Shown here: in pieces, positions 36,655 to 50,157 of the stretch
Layout of the letters: each line of letters begins with the position of its first letter
Position numbering within the stretch: position 1 is the first letter of the stretch
NCBI GenBank assembly: GCA_030549775.1
Contig: CM060180.1
Coordinates: 89,319,172-89,383,171, forward strand
Source: Tamarix chinensis
Taxonomy: Eukaryota; Streptophyta; Magnoliopsida; Caryophyllales; Tamaricaceae
Direction of reading: 5' to 3'
Length of the DNA stretch: 64,000 nt
Made by a program: the position numbers and the translations under genes
The notes under the pieces: generated by a model
What the model saw: the letters and a program-made list of their open reading frames with translations, nothing else
Databases searched by the model: none
Told to the model about the DNA's origin: nothing

Positions 36655-38545
36655 CAAGCATATACCTTACATCTAAACACATGTAAGTGATCATATAAGG
36701 CATCCCTACCAAACCAAGCTCTATTGTGAACATCACCATTTAGAGTAGCTGTAGGACTTAAAATACTAGCATGCTTAGTTGTAAGTAAAGCTTTACCCTA
36801 AAAAGACTTAGGAAATTTTACTTTGAAAGAATACATCAAACTCTTTCAATTAGGGTTCTATTCATCCTCTCTACCAAACCATTCACCTGAGGAGTATTTG
36901 GAGGAGTCTTTTAGTGCTTAATACCCTACTAAATGTAATACCTATCAAATTGACCAATATGCTCACCACCATTATCACTATGAGCACATTTTAGCTTCTT
37001 ATCAATCTCTCTTTCAACAAAGGCATGAAAGTATTTAAACTTATGAAACATTTCTTCTTTGGTTTTCAATACATGAAATCAAAGCTTTTCAGAATGATCA
37101 TCAATAAAAGTGACAAAGTAAAGTGCACCACGAAGAGATTTTAACATAATGGAACCACAAACATTTCATTGTACCAATTTAAGAACCTTAGCACTTCTTA
37201 AAGGAGAACCTTTGTGGAATGAAACTCTATTTTTTTCCTACCATACAATGAGAACAATTTTCTAATTTGACACACCATAAACTAGAGCAAATTCTTCTTT
37301 GCCAAGTAGTGAATTCCTTTCTTATTTATGTGACTAAGTCTCCTATGGCACAACTCATATACATCTTTATTTTCCAATGCATTCACATGATCACTAAAAA
37401 TTGAAGCTTGTATAAAATAGAAATTATCACATGTAGTACCTCGAGCCATAATTTGATTACTTATAGTGAGCTTCCATTGTCTTAAACCAAATTTATTGTA
37501 AAAACCCTCATTATTAATTTAGTCAGCTGAAATCAAATTTAGGTAAACATCTGGTGTATGTCAAACATTATTGAGAACAAGCTTTGTCCCAAGATTGGTC
37601 TCAAAGAACTCATCTCCTATGCCAATCACCTTACACAAGCCATCATTACCCATCTTCAAAACTCCAAAATCACCATGAGTATAAGAAGTGTAGAATTCCT
37701 TCATAGAGGTAACATGTTGTGATGTACCACTATCAATAACCCAACTCTTCTCATGATTCTCAAGATTCATAGCATTCTTGTCAACAACAATATCATCATT
37801 ATTATTCTTTTCTTTCTTGGGATTGTTGTTATCTCTCTTCGACTTCTAGTAATATTTCTTGATATGCCCTATTTTGCCACAATAATGATATTTAAGATTC
37901 ATGTACTTGCCTCTTGATTTACGACAACTCTCTACCCTTATGAAATTTGTTTTTACTTCTCCCCTATTTTTGGTAAACAAAAAATTGGACTTTGAGTTGA
38001 GTCCTTTTCACCTCCTCATTTAGAAAACCACTCTTGAAAAGCTCCATGGTTACCTCACCATCTGAGGCAGAATTAGTAAATAAGACCCGAAATGTCTCCC
38101 AAGAATTCAATAGAGTATTAAGGAGTCACAATGTGCTTGAACCTCGTCTTCAAACTTTATGCCCATACCTAATAACTAATATAACATACATTAGAAGTCA
38201 TTCAAATGATTAGAAATTAAAGAACTATCTTTGTATCTCAAATTCATCAAATGTTTCAAGAGATAAAATTTATTGTTCATAGTCTTTGAGGCTTACAAAT
38301 TATCTAACTTATCCTATAGTTTCTTAGCATTTGTCTCATTCAGAATGTGGTTGTAAATATTTTCTCTACCCATTGCAAAAAAAAAATACAAACTTTTTCA
38401 TGATCAAATTGTCAATATTCATCAGTTTTATCTATTGGTTTGTCCTTAGCAAAAATTAGTAGATGTAAATTTTTCACATATAAAAGATCCTTCATTTTAC
38501 CCTTCCATCTATGGTAATTCAATCCCATTCAAAGAAGACATCTTA
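36655..38545 (-). pseudogene. Ty1/copia gag-pol remnant (TNT1-like)
   Basis: Minus strand, in order. A gag start MSSLNGIELP lies near 38545. A degenerate zinc knuckle YHYCGKIGHIKKYY lies near 37865-37910. An aspartic protease WVIDSGTSQHVTS follows with FGVLKMGNDGLCKVIGIGD (37561-37770). The pre-integrase segment reads LCHRRLSHINKKGIHYLAKK (near 37330), and the integrase core shows CAHSDNGGEH (about 36970) and NGLVERMNRTLIERV (about 36860). The sequence ends near 36655, after the core, so reverse transcriptase and RNase H are missing. Stops and frameshifts occur throughout. The gene order protease-integrase fixes it as copia. It is headed by an LTR and tRNA-Met-type primer site on the right. 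Confidence 0.88.
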
Positions 38546-38567
38546 CTTATTTTGGCCTCTAGCTTAT

Positions 38568-38579
38568 ACTGTAATACCA
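38568..38579 (-). other. Copia primer-binding site
   Basis: Minus strand TGGTATTACAGT, close to the usual copia TGGTATCAGAGC complementary to initiator tRNA-Met. It lies two bases from the LTR end at 38582. Confidence 0.75.
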
Positions 38580-38581
38580 CT

Positions 38582-39385
38582 TGATGGGCAAATAGAGAAT
38601 GGGAAACAACACCAACCACAACATAGAAATAATAAGAAATCAATGACACACGATTTACGTGGAAAAACCCTTCCAATGAGAAAAGGAAAACAACCATGAG
38701 ACACTTTGGACCAATTAGAAAACTTTCACTATGATAAATATAAGATATAAAATCTAGTATTCAATTTTTAACTAGATGCTACAATTATCAACCCAAAATA
38801 ACACAACTAAACAACAATTATAACACCCAAAGAAGTGAGTTTGCAACCCTAAAATAAATCTACTGTAAACACACCCAAAGGACAATATACATTCTACTCA
38901 AATACAACCCGTTTACATTAACCAAAAAAAACATGTTAAAATCAACCTCACAACTTTTTAGCCAAAACCGAGTACAATAGATAACTCAATCAAATCTATA
39001 ACCAAAATTGATGTTAAACTGACCTAAATAAAAGTACACACTTAAATACCAACGAAAATCTAACTTGGAGAGCTTGAAATCAAATCTCCACCATTATGAA
39101 TCATGAATGGTGTCCTACGAAGCTCGTGTCAAAAACTCAACAAGATCCAATGATGAATAAGTTCAGATCTTTGAATGGATCAAACCTGTGAATAATGATA
39201 GGATTTTTGTATTTTTTTCTCTCTCACCTACAAGATTGAAATCTCTATATTTATCATATTTACTTACCTTCCCACATTAAATTTACATATAATTTTCATC
39301 CTTCACAAAGTTAGGTCATCAATAAAAATATCCATGGTTAAAAAAATGGCCTTTACATATATGAGGGAGCCCAAATGCCCCAACA
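38582..39385 (-). repeat. 5' LTR of the copia remnant
   Basis: On the minus strand it runs from TGTTGGGGCATTTGGGC (39385) to ...GCCCATCA (38582), the canonical TG...CA ends, about 804 bp. It sits immediately upstream of the primer-binding site and gag start. The start could equally be two bases further right (TGTGTTGG). No 3' LTR was found to the left, in agreement with truncation of the element at 36655. Confidence 0.75.
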
Positions 39386-39899
39386 CATATATCATAACCA
39401 CCATCATAACCCTCTTCTTAACTCAAGTCTACATCTTCATTTCCTCGATCCTTATCTTCCATTGGGACATATCCAAATAACTTTTAATGAAAATTCTTAC
39501 AGTGACAACCTTAGATAATTCATTCAACTAATTTTGGCATGTGTTTAACTAGAGTTTTTTTTCTTTTCTTTTAGTTTTATGATCGTATCCTATTATTCTT
39601 ACTTTTAATCTTTCACAGCTATAGTTAGTTTGATCTTGATTTCATAATCCATGAAATGATTCCTTAAAGGTTTGCTTTGGTGATCAATTCTTGGAAATTT
39701 GGCCTCACAATTCACAATAGAGCCTCCTAGTGAGGATAAAGATATACATAATAAGCTCAAAAAAATAAAGAACAAATATCAATGCAAATATATAGATGCC
39801 TTCTTATTGCTTCACTAATAAAAAAATTTACAATGCAAATTTGAGAATGAAAGGGTGAAAATGTACAATAAAATGAATCATTATATTTTCATTCATGTC
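39386..39899. other. Unassigned spacer
   Basis: AT-rich DNA between the copia LTR and the CACTA remnant. Nothing recognised. Confidence 0.4.
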
Positions 39900-42800
39900 T
39901 TCGTGGCTATTAATTTGCGATAGGTAAGGGCTTTCTTGTGTAATGATATGAGTAGCTAAAAAATCTATAGCTTCACAAAGATTTTATTACAGAAGATTTA
40001 GATGTCCTTTGACATCATTGTTAAAATTATTGATTAAGTTTAAATAGATTTTTTTTAATTTGAATGTGATCCACTTCAATTGAGTGTAAACCAATTGCAA
40101 ATGCAATTGAAAGTATGGAAACTGAGTTAAGCTAAAAGATGATTTAACGAGAGTACTCATAATAAATTTAAATTTGACAAGAGGTAATTTATCTTCCCTA
40201 TTGAGTGTACCTATAAGAACAAAAGTTTATTATCAACCTAAATGCACTCAAAAATAGATATTTTGAACACAATATAATCTAACTTCCATATATGTTCAAT
40301 AATTCCATAATAATTTGTATCAACATATGTCATATTCTTATCCTTCTCATTAACAATATGCGTTGTCTTAGCCAATAAAGTCACTCCACTATTTTGCATT
40401 TTACTCTCTTGATCTTGTTCTTTCGTATAAAGTAAAAATGCTGATGACATAGATAGTATATGAGAACACTTATAGATGGGGATTTTAGGGCAATCACATT
40501 AATGTTTTAGAAATTAGTTTTGGCAAATGTCTAGTGAAGGAATGATGCAATCACTAATCTAGTCTATGAAATAATGATCATCTTTATCCCTTATCCACTT
40601 CTCATTATTTGATACCTTTTCAGTCGTCAAAGATTGCATTTGTTCTTAGAGCATGTCTCACATATGAAGATTCCTAATAAAGAATGTTGAAGAATACAAA
40701 CATTATCTTCCTCCTAACTGATGGGAATAAAGCTTTGTATTTCTCCCTAAAATTAAATTTCACACATTTTATATTTAAATGAACATATTTACCAATTAAC
40801 ATAATGATTGCTTCTCCTTATTTTGATGAGCTATTAGAATATTTCCTTTACCTACAGTAATAATGATTCTTTAACAAAAATTTATGATTTTTGAGAAGAT
40901 GGACTTCCAACCATGATTTAATTGAACAAATAAAGTATTATATTTCATATATAAGGCATGAAAAAAGGCTTTTTAGACTATAACCTAATAAGTTGCCATA
41001 TACCAATAACTTTTTCATGGTATAGAATAACATTTCTCTCATAGTGAACCTTTCTTGATGATATACATCAAATACCTCAACACTAGTGTCCCATGAGAAC
41101 TTCAAATCATCGATTAAAGGTGTAAAATAATAATCAATATCATTATCCAATTAGTTTGGCCCCAAAATGAGTAAAGGTAATATCTTATACTTGCATTTTA
41201 TATAGAGCCATGGTGGTAAAATGTTTGTCACTAAAATCATGAGTCATATGCTACAACTGCCTTGATTTTATGAATTCATGTCATCTGTAGAAAGTACTAG
41301 ATGTAGGTTTCTTATTTTACCACTATATTTTGGACATTTCCTATCAATCATTATCCATTGTAGATAGTTGGATGGATGTTTTAAAAGCCCATCATTATCT
41401 TCCCATTATCATGCCATGTCAAATTCTTTGTATCTTGCTCATCATTAAACACCCACTTAAATTTTGGTATTGTTGGAAAATACCACAAAACCTTAGTTGG
41501 AACCTTGATCTTATTATAGTATGGTGTCTTACATTTGGGATTAGGATAACTATCCAAGGACACATATTCATTGAAAAAAAATATATGTAATCATTAGGAC
41601 ATGCATGTATCTTCTCATAACACATGTCCATAGATGAACAAATCTTTCTTGCTTCTTAGGCGTAATCAGGGAGACCATTTCTATTAGGGAGTATATATTT
41701 CAAAAGTAAAAATAATTCCATAAAACTCTTATCACTCCATCTATTATATGATTTCAAGGCCTGAAACATTAACACAACATATAATCTTATAGACATCTTA
41801 CAACTACCATATAAAGGTTACCAAAAAAAAGTTTTGAGCCATTCACCAACTTTCAAACATTTTAGGAAAATCTTAAACACTTTCTTCAACCTTCCAATTC
41901 ATATCCTCTAACAAATCTCCCTTAATGTTCTCAAATGGTATGTTACTTTCCCTATTATCTTCTTCATTATTATATACAGACTCTATCTTTCCATAACATA
42001 TCTAAAGAGTGTAACTTTTATCAATTTCATATACATACAAATGACCTCTTAGTTCATCATCATTGATATGTTAAGCATAAGAACTTTTCAAACTAGGATA
42101 GATTATTCTACTTGAGCCTTGCATGTTCATTACAAAAATTGATTAAAAAAACTATACCCCTTATTCATACTCCCTAGACAAATGATATGCAAACACCCAT
42201 GCCCTTGCTATGGTTTTCCAATCTATATATATGCTATAAAAATGTTACAATGATGAAGAAAATCAATCTACAATGGAATATTTTAAAAACTCAAGACTAA
42301 GATTTGAATATTATTAATAAGATAATATAAAAAATATTGATAGTAGGTTACTAAAAATGACTTAAGACATTGAAAAGGTTTTGTGAGTACCATAAGGATT
42401 TGAAAAAATTTAAGCATGCCTTGTGAACACTTACTACATATCTAAAAGAGAATAACATAAATTCTAGTTGATAATTGATAAATATGTTTTGATTTAAGAT
42501 TAGGTTGTGTATAGTAGTGGAGCAATCAAAGCCAAATATGGTGAACGAGTGGAAAGTTAGTAATTTGAGGGTTTGGGAAACACAATGGGTTAATAGGATC
42601 TTTATGGTTATGCCAATGGTTTTAAAAACATTAGTTGTTGGAATTAAAGACACAGTTTATTTCAATATTTTATTTATATAGCTAATTATCAAAGTAGCAC
42701 ATATCTTAGATTCATTCTTCTAAAGTTTTAAGACTTAAACCGAAAAATTAATCTATAAGTAAAATCACACAAAACTAAAACTCAAGTCAGCTATCAAGCA

Positions 42801-43330
42801 ACCTAAAACTTTAATAAAAATTAGCAACAACATCACTATTATTTGTAGGATGGGAATATTGCACCACATTAGAAAAATAAAAAGAAAAAGAAAAAAAATT
42901 GTCTACATTGTGAGGAAAGTAAAAAAAAATTAGGTTATAAAGAAACACATATCAAATGTAAGGAATGTTTGCATGAACTAATAAAATTCAATTGGGCTTA
43001 TTTATACCCTTATTAGACCACAAAAAACAAAGAATATAATGAAGCACAACAACCATTAATGCTTAGAGAAGATAACAAAGTACTTAGAGAAGCTAATAAT
43101 GTTAGCAATGGAGGAGTGAAAGTGAGCATAGGATAACTGACCAAAACCACACACAAGAATCCTCAAACCTTTTCCCACCCTTTAATGACTACACGATAAC
43201 TTACTAAAGATGAACAAGAAGCATGAGAAACCAGAGCTAATGGAGGATTGAGAGTGAGTAGTAGATAAAGCTATGTTACTAGAATACCCTATCCCAAAAT
43301 CCTTTAAAGTTTGTTAAAAATTGTGTAAAG
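39900..43330 (-). pseudogene. CACTA (En/Spm) TNP2 transposase remnant, second copy
   Basis: Minus strand, from N- to C-terminal. A zinc-finger-like segment reads KIHACPND (near 41610). TKVLWYFPTIPKFKWVF follows with KNLTWHDNGKI (41381-41563). NDIDYYFTPLIDDLKFSW then leads to VYGNLLGYSLKS (40938-41150). A C-terminal block contains NSGVTLL and YYGIIEHIWKLDY (40238-40450). These are the landmarks of plant TNP2 transposases in the right order. Stops and frameshifts separate every block. DNA from 41700 to about 42870 aligns with the other CACTA remnant (12667-14570), so it represents upstream exons and leader. Terminal repeats were not identified with confidence. Confidence 0.85.
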
Positions 43331-43339
43331 TGGATGTAT

Positions 43340-44661
43340 TTAGAGAAAAGATCTAATGATGATAGGAATAAGTTGACGAGAGCCCCTTGGTCTATAGGAA
43401 CCAGTCAATTGGGGCACCTCTAGAAAACATACATTTTAACTAAGACACAATGTTTGACCAATTAAGGCAATTAATTGACTAATGCCTATGATTCTAAGGT
43501 GTATTTATATTTTTGGTTTTGATTCTTGCTCAAGTGATTTTGAAACTATTAGACTATGATTTTTTTATTAAGTACTTTAGGGTGTTTGGGGAAATATCCA
43601 TATTATTTCGATTTTAATTTTTTAATTAAAATCCACTAAAAAGTACTTTAGTACCTTTTATCCTACCTATTCCCTTCCTTTTTTCCTTACATTTCTCCTC
43701 TACTGTTAGGTTATGTGTGTAGACCTATTTGGAGCTATGGTAGTTTTCCATGCATGCTTTGATTAAAAATTTCCTCTTCTCCAACTCATGCTTCATCATC
43801 TTAATCACTTACATCTTTGTCCTTACACTCTATCATCCATCTCACTAGAGTTAACCCTCTCCCTCTCTCATTCTTTTTTATTTTTATTTTTAAGCTTTAG
43901 GAATGACGAACCCACCCTCTTGATTCATTCTCAACTATCCATAATTATTTCTTCCCTTTTATCTTTTTTCCTTGAGCTAAAACTTTCTAAGTTTGCGTCA
44001 TGTTCTTTGCCTTCCTCCCTTTCTCTTCTCTTTACTAAACTAAGATTTTATCTCCATTTCCACATTTTTTTCTTAGCTTAATATTTTCCTTTTCATTCTC
44101 ATAATATTCATTTTAATTTAATTTTATTTTCTCTAAATAAAGGAGGATTAAAATAAAGAAAATGATTGAAGATGTGTGCCTTATTCTTGGTGTGTTCCAT
44201 GTTGTAAATCATGGCCTTATGATCTAGGTGTGTTATATGTTGCTCATGTGTTAATTGGAACATTAATTTTGAAGAATATTCCACGGTTTATATCTCTGTT
44301 GTTAGTTTGAGCATGTTATAGAGTTTTGGCCCTTTTAGCATGATTTTTTTTATTTTAAGTATAAGAGGGTGTGATGTTTAATTTGATAGCATAAACCATG
44401 TTCCTTGTTATATAATAAGATTTTTATGTGTCTTTGATAAGTTTAGAAGAATGCTATAATTTATGGCTATTTTAATTTATTTTTCCTTTATTCATATGTT
44501 TTTTAGCCTAAAGAGCCATCGATTGAAGTGTCATATCGATCAACTAAATTATTATTTTAGTTGGCTGATTTGGGTACCTAGTCGATGGGAAAATTGGTGA
44601 AATTTAAAGAATTTTCTCTATTTTGTTATCAGTCGACTTCTTTGATTCATCAATCAATGGT
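43340..44661 (+). mobile_element. LTR-like fragment with Y-rich segment
   Basis: Contains 'ccagtcaattgg', 'ttaattgactaatg' and 'cagtcgacttc' motifs like those of the 5270 family, and a pyrimidine-rich stretch (43660-44120) typical of the promoter side of a plus-oriented LTR. Boundaries are not defined. The 97-residue frame at 43788 is a translation of CT-rich DNA and is not called. Confidence 0.4.
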
Positions 44662-47601
44662 TGTAAGACCCCAAAATTTTCAGCTAAATTTTTTTATTTA
44701 AGTGGAAACATAAAAGATAATAATCGAGTGTTATCATCATACTTGATCTAAGTTTGGCTTATCATGTCATCCTTACGTTGAATGCATAGTAAAATATTTA
44801 AAAATTTAAACATAATAAAATAGATAAAGAGAGAGGTTTTATAAAATTAAAAAAAAAAATTAGAGAGTTGGGAACTTAAAGTTTTAAGATTTATTCAAGT
44901 TCAATGTGCCTAATAGAATAACCAAAGATATGACTTGAAACTTGAAGATAGAGTCAACACTCTTTTCCAAAAAGCAAATTAGAAGAAACATAATCATCTA
45001 AGGAGTCCTCATAGACCTACACAAACTCAATTGGATGCTCTACTTGTGTAATGATTAGTACGCTACATAATGATTGAGGTAACAATACAATCAAGTAAGG
45101 TCACACTCATTTATTGATTCTCATGCCTTAAAATAAAAATGGTACGATCACTGTCTATATTCTTATTCACGTTAAGTTCTGGGACCCCACTATTTTAAAC
45201 TAGCGGAACAATATCATAAATTCACAACCATAAGGCATAAAGTTCTTGGCCACTATTCTTGCCTCGTGGAATGGATAGGTACAACTAATCATGAATCACG
45301 TGGAATTTCACTTTAAATGATTAATATCTTGTCAATGATTATGTTCATTCAAATGATTTATTTAATTTGAGTATAGTGATCCTATTATTCTCAAAGGGTG
45401 GAAAGATATCAATAAATACAACCCAAGACATAAAGATCTTGGCCACTATTATTAACAGATGGAATGGTATCATAAATACAACCCTAAGGCATAAATCTCT
45501 TGACTGCTATTTTTAACTAGTGGAATGATATCATAAATATAACCCCAAGGTATAAAGATCTTGACCACTGTTCTTGTCCGGTGGAATAGATAGGTATAAC
45601 TGATCCTAACTCACATGATCTTTCACCTTAAATTATTAATATCATATTCATGGTTGTTTATTCCAAGTTCATTATACAAACACACACATAACCATGCAAG
45701 GAACATGTCCTAGCATATCCTCCCAAGTATAAGCTATATTACCCTAAGAATCTTAATTTCACAAATCTAGCATAACTTCTCCATTACTCATTTTATAACC
45801 AAATTCTATACCTATACTTCAAATAATACTATTTAAAATATGCCCAAATATTAAGGTATATCTCCCACTTCTTACATATAGGATAATAGGCTACCATAGG
45901 GTTACTATTCATATTTCATATAAAACCCTAATTTTACAATTTAATTATAACAGTTTTTCAAAGACTCACATACACTAAATTTAATATGAAAACCTAATAT
46001 ACTAATATCAACAACATATCAAAAATTTAAGGTTAAATTTCAACATTTCACAAATATGATAATGATTCTGCCCCTAGAGTTACTATTCTCACTTAAAATC
46101 ACTTTTCTCCTTTATTGGAATTTAAATCATTCATATTACACTCTAAACATTATATATAATATAATTAACCTATTTGAGCTAATTACTGTATTAAAACACC
46201 CAATATTCTATTTTTAACACATATTGTCCAAAATACCCCTAATATAGTTAAAATACCCATTTTCCACAAAAAATCTTACAAATCCTAACATGAATAAATT
46301 TTCAAACTCCATTGTATTCTATTAACAAAAAATGCATAGCCACAAGTGTATATATATATTTATATACTTCACATTCTCAATTCATCTCAACGAACAATAG
46401 ACAAGAACCATGTTTTTATAGCTTTCTTACCCTTTTTTTTCAATATACAATACCATATATCATATAGTACTAATATCATGATAATATTTTATATATAATA
46501 ATTCCAAGCATGATAACTTAAGAAAAATACACATATTACACATAAAAGTCCTAAATATTACATGTATCATTACTAAAATGGCTTCGGTCTCTAATTATGT
46601 AAAATCAAAGTTTCCTCCTCTATTACCACTAGGGTATCACATAGAAGTCAAAATATATAAAAATTAGACTTAGAAATTTTAATCTAATAAAAAACAAGGT
46701 AAGGGAGTGGGAGAAAAAAATAGAGATAATTGAAAAATGAAAGGCTCGGGTAGGGTGATGCATGAGGTAGTAAGGTAACGATCATGATAGTAGTGTGATA
46801 GATAATATGGTGGTGCTGGTGGCACTTAAGGGTGGCGATGATGGTTGATAGAAAGGGTGGAGGTGATAATGGCACTAGGAACAACAAGAGTTGGCAGTAG
46901 GGAGTGGTGGTGTGGTCAGATACTAGGAGAAAAATGAGGGAAAAGAAGGGTGGGGATTGTGGTGGTGCTTGTCGTGGGAGGAGGTGGAGTTGGTGTTGGT
47001 TGGGTAGTGGTGGAGACCTACAGACAGTGACCAAGGCTAAAATTAGGGTGGTTGGTGGCTAGGTAGGGAGATAAAAGAAAGGACAGTAAAATAAGGTGAG
47101 GGGTTGGGGGTTGTGGTTGATGATATAGCAAGGAAAGGAGGAAGAAGGGAAGGAGAAGAGGAAGGCAAGGCAAGGGATGATGAGGTGGTGATGGTCGTGG
47201 TAATGGGTGGTGAGGAAAACAATACAGGGAAAGAAAATAAAAAGGAGGCTCGCCTTGGTTGAGTGACTTTAGTAGAAAGGTGGATGGTGGCTAGGTGAGG
47301 CTTGAATGCAATGATAGGGTATGGAGGAGTATGAATGAATCTTGGTTGGTGGCATTGGGCAGTTGTGAGAATAGGATAGTGGGTTGGTGCTTCTCGACAG
47401 GAGGATAAGGGAAAGGAAGGAAAGGGAAGAAGAGAAGAAGAAAGAGTGTTACACGCATGCATGCATGTATGTGTATGTGTGCATATATATATATATATAT
47501 ATGTTAAGGGGGAAGAAGGCGAGTCTAGTGACACCATTAAGGTATAAGAGAATAGTGATGATAATGAGGTATATGTAGGATAAATTAATCAAAGAACTAG
47601 T
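44662..47601 (-). mobile_element. Gypsy LTR, interrupted on its right side
   Basis: Starts TGTAAGACCCCAAAA. It carries 'gtgtaatgattagtacgctac' in parts, 'ccactatt...gcggaaca' repeats (45180-45590), 'accctaa' DNA and then a GT/GA-rich segment (46690-47450) ending in a CATG/AT microsatellite (47452-47502). The segment 46980-47450 matches 63240-63660 closely, including 'aataaaaaggaggct' and the following microsatellite. It is cut at 47601 by the start of another LTR of the same broad family. Its AT-rich tail was not located with certainty; 53036-53412 is one candidate. Confidence 0.65.
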
Positions 47602-48376
47602 TGTAACACCTCAAAATTCACTATTTTCTTTAAAAGCGGAAGAATTAAAATAGAAATACTTAAAGCTTGTGAATTCTGGAAATGTTACCGCCACACTTAG
47701 TACCAAACCGGTTCTCTCCGACCGTTTCATTACCAAGTGCTAAGGCTAAAGAAAATATTTACATTAAACTCAAACTAACAGTTTATAAAAGAACTCGAAA
47801 GATCATACATTAATATCAGAGTGCGCATAAAGAATCATAATTAATAATAAAATAGAAATCAGAGTGCGAAATCAAAATTCCTCAAAGGGAATAATCTTAC
47901 AATTTATAAATGGTTAAGTCAAAACACTTAACACAAGGTAATAAATTGAAAAGTGTAAATGCGAAGCAAAAGAAGTATCATAACAAAATGAAATCACATG
48001 AAGAAAATTACGGCCACGAAACTCTCGAACTTTAAGCCAAAACATGCTCGACACTCAGCCCCAACTGATGTGTTGCCCACCTGCACAAATTTAGAAGGGC
48101 ATACTACTCGTGGGAATGAGCAGCACCCATGAAAAGAGTGATCAGTACGCTACGTACTGAGTAAGGTAACCAAACACTAAGACCAACACATAAGCACATA
48201 AAATCATGCATAAGAATAAGAGATCATAAAGACCATCATCATATCATAATATCGACCAATCATTCAGGTACATACACAAAGGCCCATAAATAATCTAGAT
48301 TAATTATTTACTTAATCTTTTATCGGAAGTCGATTCACACCATAGCTTTTTCAATCCATGCGAGCATAGGAACACC

Positions 48377-48800
48377 CCACTATTATAACCGGTGGGCCGG
48401 TCACAAGAGAGCATCATGCTCTAACCACTATTATTACCGGTGGATCGGTCACAATAGAGCATCATGCCCTAACCACTATTATTACCGGTGGATCGGTCAC
48501 ATATAGGGTAGAAACCCTAACCACTATTCCTAACTGGTGGATCGGTTCGGTTCCCTCTCGCATGGTATTCCACTGTAAGTAATTAGTATCTTTTAAGAGC
48601 TTTAACAGTTCTAGTTTGTGTTTATTGAGCTCGAGTCACTCCACTATTTTTACCGGTGGGCCGGTCACATATAGGACCTCATGTCCTAACCACTATTATA
48701 ACCGGTGGATCGGTCGCACATAGGGTAAAACCCTAACCACTATTCCTGACCGGTGGATCGGTTTGGACTCGGCTCAATAATCTTCCACTTTAAAGATTAG
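48377..48800. repeat. 48-bp minisatellite in the LTR
   Basis: Units start with ccactatt at 48377, 48425, 48473 and 48521, exactly 48 bp apart. A second cluster starts near 48640. Each unit has ACCGGTGGATCGGT, in which ACCG and CGGT can pair around a six-base loop. Each cluster closes with a conserved 'ccactgtaagtaattagta'-type block. Confidence 0.9.
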
Positions 48801-48889
48801 TGTCTTAAATATCTTATTCAAAAGCTTTCACCCCAGACATGCTTAAGTCATCACACATCACCAATCATAAAATTCCACCATCATAATTA

Positions 48890-49800
48890 CACTTTAATTA
48901 CCATATACACATGATAATACAAAAACCCTAATTAGCCACCACAAACCTCGATTAACCACAACAAACCATAGTTAACCACTCCAAACCCTATTTAACCATA
49001 ACCACCATAATTAGCCACTCCACGCCTTAGTTAATCATAACAAACCATAATTATCCACTCCAACCCTAATTAATCACAACAACCCAGAGTTCATTACTCC
49101 AAACCCTAATCCAATCTCTTCCATACCCTCATAATGCTCCACGTACTATTTTTCATCCAAAATAGTTCAACACCCGAATAATACTTACATTACCTTCCTT
49201 ACATCCCAAATTAACTTTCCACACGTAAATTTCATACCCATGTAGACATTAATCTCCCCATGCAAACCTTCGCATCTTTTTCATGCCAACCCTAAAATTC
49301 CATGTGAAACCCTAATTTCAACCATGCAAACCCTAATACCGCCATCCAACCATCAATGCTAACATGTAAACCCTAATACCACCAAACAACTATAATTACC
49401 ACCATACAAACCTTAGTAACATCATACAAACCCACGATTCTGCCATATAAAACCCTAAATTCAATCCATAACAAAACCTAAGATTTGTCCACATAATACA
49501 ATTGATTAGGTTCTCCCCTTCCATAACCACAATTTAGATTCCCCCATACAAGACTATAAGTTAGATTCCCCCACATAAAATTATAAATTAGAATTTCCCA
49601 AGCAAAACCATATTTTGAATTAATTGGATTTCCTCAAACAAATCAAAAATTAGATTCTCCCCATCAAATCATAAATTAGGTTCTCCCATATAATATCATA
49701 AATTACATTCTCCCAAATAACATCATAGATTAGATTCTCCCTAACAAACCATAAATTCAATTCTCCTATATAACATCATAAATTATATTGTCTCCCACGA
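48890..49800. repeat. Short degenerate tandem repeats
   Basis: First about 18-bp 'aaccctaattaaccac'-like units, then roughly 33-bp units around 'cataaattagattctccc' (49530-49790). They occupy the same LTR position as the 'aataccaccat' array of the 25704 LTR. Confidence 0.8.
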
Positions 49801-50114
49801 AACCCTACATTTCCCATTTTATTCTTCCTCTCATAAATCATTAAAATACTTAGGTCAACTCATATCTCTTGATCAACTTCTTTCTCCATCCTTATTTTTC
49901 ATCCTTAGTAAACCCTTACCTAAAATGTCACCAGTCTTGGAGCACGCTCTTACGCCTCCTTAGGGCTTTGACCAAATAATAACATACTAATAAAATAACC
50001 TTAACAAAATTCTAACTTTGCTAAAGACATAAAAATAATAGAGATATTATAAACCTTGATAATATCAAAGATAATAAAAATAATGTCAATGAGAATATAA
50101 ATAATAATAATGAC

Positions 50115-50156
<42 letters not shown>
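50115..50156. repeat. (AAT)n microsatellite
   Basis: Uninterrupted aat triplets inside the LTR. Confidence 0.95.

Positions 50157-50157
<1 letters not shown>

Noticed and set aside
42505..42519. CACTA terminal repeat (ttgtgtatagtagtg) for the second copy
   Set aside because: Homology with the first CACTA copy continues beyond this point, so it is probably not the element end.
46684..47537. Minus-strand frames of 116 and 164 residues
   Set aside because: They translate the CT-rich strand of an LTR. The matching copy at 63330-63719 has the frames broken at other places, so there is no coding constraint.
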